A DNA stretch of 8,694 bases from an uncultured Verrucomicrobiota bacterium. GTDB taxonomy: Bacteria; Verrucomicrobiota; Kiritimatiellia; RFP12; UBA1067. Shown one piece after another: positions 6,592 to 8,694 of the stretch. The stretch lies in contig CALYTX010000041.1 of the NCBI GenBank assembly GCA_945487985.1, positions 1-8,694 on the forward strand, read 5' to 3'. The position numbers and the translations under genes are program-made. Numbering within the stretch: the first letter of the stretch is position 1; the number at the start of each line of letters is the position of its first letter. The notes under the pieces were generated by a model, which saw only the letters and a list, made by a program, of their open reading frames with translations, was not told the origin of the DNA and made no database searches.

Positions 6592-8694
6592 TTATCGGAC
6601 GAAGATCTTCAATCCCTCGCCGGTCACAACCAACGACCCATTCCCTTCACTGGTATCGGAAACATAGGCGGAAACGGCGTCGTCGGTTGCCGTATACAGA
6701 CCGGGTCTGAGCCGCTTGCCGCCCAATGTCGCCGATCCGACGACAAACCGGTTTCCGTACAAATCGAGTTTGGAGTTTTCTTCGATCGACAGCGAACGCA
6801 TTTTGAACTGTCCGTTCGCATCCGCAACCGTTACCTGTCCGTAAGCGCCGCCGCGAATGACAAGCGCGGCGTTTTTAAAGGCATCGACTTCGTCGGCTCC
6901 ATAGCCATTGGCGCAAATCGGAACCGAAAACGTGGTCGTTGTCTTCCCTAAATTGTCCAGGTAAACCGTACCTCGACGATCGGCTTCCTCCGCCGTCGCG
7001 AGATAGACCGAGCCCGGCGTGGACTTGGTCGCGCCATCGGCAGTCGAGACGTTGAACGTTCCCGTAAAGGTTGAGAAATCAGCCCCCGGATTCGTCAGTT
7101 TGACGGCAATGCGTCCGCCATTTTGCTTGTCTCTGAAGCCGCGCGCCTGGAAAGAACCCGCGCCGGCCAACTCGCCAACCGTGAAATTGATCGACCCGCC
7201 GGCAGCTAAATTGTAACCGCCGCCTTGAGTATTGACAGGATTGGCGTTGGCAATCCCGTCCAGCGTCAGTTTTCCGCCGACCTTGACGATCATCGCCGCG
7301 CCGGGCTTCATATACCCATAGCTGTTGGACTGTCCGACGCCCGAGAGAACAGGTTCGAAAACAGAGTCCATCGTCGTTCCGGCTTCCGAACCGCGTCCAC
7401 CGTGATTGCCGAGGGGTACGCCCGCATATTGCGCGCCGCCTTGTTGAACGGTACCGGCCTGCTCGGTGGTAAAGCCGCTGTCGGAAGCGACCGTCAAATC
7501 ACCGCCGACGGTGCACCGAATCGCCCATACGACATTGGTATCCGGAGCGACGCTGTTGTTGAGTTTTTGCTCGAAGTAGCCGCAAAAGCCGATGAATGCC
7601 CCGTTTTCAAGCGTCACATTAGCCGGGAAAATATATTCGACGATCGGCGCAAAGTACCAGTTGCCTGAAAGGGTCTGATCTCCGGAGCCCGCATCGATCG
7701 TGCCGCCCGCAGAGTAAATACCCGAAAAACGCGAGGTGTTGTCCGGCGCGGAAATCGATGCGAATCCGTTCGGCAATGTCAATTTCGTATCGGCCGGAAC
7801 ATACAGGTTGACATGTCCGGCAAGCTGAATCCGGTCAAAGGTCCAGTCGACGCCTTCTTCATTCGTTACATATGCGCCGCGGTTGGGAGTGGAACCGGAG
7901 GTCATGTTGAGCGGATTGTTGAGATACAACACGCCATGCGTCATCGTGCCGTCTTTGAGATAAACCGTCCCCTCAGCCGCATACTTACCGGTGGGGTCGC
8001 CACCTGCGCGAACCGTCAGCGTGGCCGTGTCGACGGGGGTTTCGGTAATCAGCGCGACACGCCCGCCCGCACCGTTAAGTTGACTGTTGTTGCCGCAATA
8101 CACGCCATCGGCGTGAATGACGCCGGACCCCGTGACGCTGGACGCCTCGATGAGGATGGAGCCCGCCGCGCCTGCCGCCAAGGGATCCGAGGCATTCGAC
8201 TTTGCTCCATCGACACTGATTTCACCGTCGATGACGCATGCTCCCGTGACGGAAAGCTTGACCGCGCCGCCGCCAACTGCGGTTTTGGCGAGACTATCGG
8301 AGCCGATATTGCTCGCAAGTCCGATGTCCTCGGGATACTTCGGGTTTCCGTAGCAGCCGATGCTGGTCGATTCGAAACGCCCGCCATGCGAGGGGGAGCA
8401 GTTCTTTACATTGCTGGTCAACCGCTGCCAGCTGTGACCCTTTCCAACCGCCGAAATCGTTGCGCCGGAACCGAGCGAAAAGCTGCCGGCTTTAATCGCA
8501 AGCCGATAGACGTAATCGGCGCGCAGCGCCTCAAGCGTCAAACTTTTATTGCCTTGATTGTCCCAAACGACGCTTACGGGGTGGGTAATCGTACCTCCGT
8601 CGACCGTCATCGCGCCGGCAACCTCAAATAGTTTGAATAGCGAAGCGGCTGTCGGAAACGTCGTCTTGAAGGTAACGGTTCCCGTATAAGCTTC
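6592..8694 (-). CDS. Large repetitive beta-helix-like surface or secreted protein, N-terminus outside window
   Basis: The frame is open from the right edge to the TAA at 6592, giving 700 residues. An internal ATG at 8610 is probably not the start because the frame continues upstream without a stop. The sequence is rich in Gly, Thr, Asn, Ala and Val, with alternating short strands and turns, typical of parallel beta-helix adhesin or autotransporter passenger regions. Two diverged copies of one module are visible at residues 103-260 and 431-581. Each has HGGR, a Gly-rich strand pair ending in a DG turn, an AAG-GSI strand, GGRVAL or GGRIAV, and GTVYL or GSVYL, in the same order. The C-terminal ~90 residues carry LGGKRLRPGLYT and a GNGSLVV strand, like the closing segment of autotransporter-associated beta-strand proteins. 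It ends at LKIFVR without a visible beta-barrel, LPXTG or PEP-CTERM anchor. Seven cysteines are present, which is unusual for such proteins. Function unknown; adhesion or cell-surface structure is a guess. Confidence 0.8.
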   Translation of the reverse strand, partial: EAYTGTVTFKTTFPTAASLFKLFEVAGAMTVDGGTITHPVSVVWDNQGNKSLTLEALRADYVYRLAIKAGSFSLGSGATISAVGKGHSWQRLTSNVKNCSPSHGGRFESTSIGCYGNPKYPEDIGLASNIGSDSLAKTAVGGGAVKLSVTGACVIDGEISVDGAKSNASDPLAAGAAGSILIEASSVTGSGVIHADGVYCGNNSQLNGAGGRVALITETPVDTATLTVRAGGDPTGKYAAEGTVYLKDGTMTHGVLYLNNPLNMTSGSTPNRGAYVTNEEGVDWTFDRIQLAGHVNLYVPADTKLTLPNGFASISAPDNTSRFSGIYSAGGTIDAGSGDQTLSGNWYFAPIVEYIFPANVTLENGAFIGFCGYFEQKLNNSVAPDTNVVWAIRCTVGGDLTVASDSGFTTEQAGTVQQGGAQYAGVPLGNHGGRGSEAGTTMDSVFEPVLSGVGQSNSYGYMKPGAAMIVKVGGKLTLDGIANANPVNTQGGGYNLAAGGSINFTVGELAGAGSFQARGFRDKQNGGRIAVKLTNPGADFSTFTGTFNVSTADGATKSTPGSVYLATAEEADRRGTVYLDNLGKTTTTFSVPICANGYGADEVDAFKNAALVIRGGAYGQVTVADANGQFKMRSLSIEENSKLDLYGNRFVVGSATLGGKRLRPGLYTATDDAVSAYVSDTSEGNGSLVVTGEGLKIFVR
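6952..7404 (-). repeat. Second copy of the surface-protein module (protein-level repeat)
   Basis: Encodes residues 431-581 of the partial surface protein. Motif order is HGGR, then GAAMIVKVGGKLTLDG, AAGGSINFTVGELAGAGSFQARG in two adjoining pieces, NGGRIAVKL and GSVYL...GTVYLDN. It aligns in order and spacing with the copy at 7915-8388 but is clearly diverged, so it reflects an old duplication rather than a recent one. Confidence 0.65.
7915..8388 (-). repeat. First copy of the surface-protein module (protein-level repeat)
   Basis: Encodes residues 103-260 of the partial surface protein. Motif order is HGGR, then GGGAVKLSV...IDGEISVDG, AAGAAGSILIEASSVTGSG, GAGGRVALI and GTVYL...GVLYLNN. About 170 residues of non-matching sequence separate it from the second copy. 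Confidence 0.65.

Noticed and set aside
7813..8631. Plus-strand open frame of 272 residues opposite the surface protein
   Set aside because: Low-complexity, Arg/Ala-rich product with no family features. The minus strand carries the ordered repeat motifs.

Overview
The window shows the lipid-biosynthesis part of a Gram-negative bacterial chromosome. All supported genes lie on the minus strand, so they read from high to low coordinates. An LpxL/HtrB-family acyltransferase points to an outer membrane with lipid A. The large Gly/Thr/Asn-rich repetitive surface protein at the right edge is of a style I associate with the PVC group (Kiritimatiellota, Verrucomicrobiota, Lentisphaerota). That taxonomic guess is from memory of such proteins and is not proven here.

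Layout in transcription order. (1) 8694-6592: the C-terminal 700 residues of a secreted or surface beta-helix-like protein whose start lies outside the window. It contains two diverged copies of a ~150-residue module. (2) 6591-6476: a short intergenic region with a weak possible terminator for the surface protein and a near-perfect extended -10 promoter facing the next genes. (3) A tight six-gene run, probably one operon: fabH (KAS III), fabF (KAS II), fabZ (3-hydroxyacyl-ACP dehydratase), hisD (histidinol dehydrogenase), an LpxL-like acyltransferase, and an AMP-forming acyl-CoA/acyl-ACP synthetase that runs off the left edge. The first five genes are separated by gaps of 51 nt or less, or overlap. 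The synthetase follows after about 100 nt.

How the genes fit together. FabH would start an acyl chain from acetyl-CoA (or another short acyl-CoA) and malonyl-ACP. FabF would elongate it and FabZ would dehydrate the 3-hydroxyacyl-ACP. The acyltransferase could move the finished acyl group to lipid A or another acceptor, and the ligase could activate or recycle free fatty acids. The reductases (FabG, FabI), FabD and the acyl carrier protein are not in the window. All catalytic residues I can check in the three fab products and in HisD are present, so these look like working enzymes. The odd member is hisD, a histidine-biosynthesis gene inside a fatty-acid operon and overlapping the acyltransferase start. 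I see no RNA genes, CRISPR arrays, insertion sequences or attachment sites. No stretch longer than about 110 bp lacks a gene.
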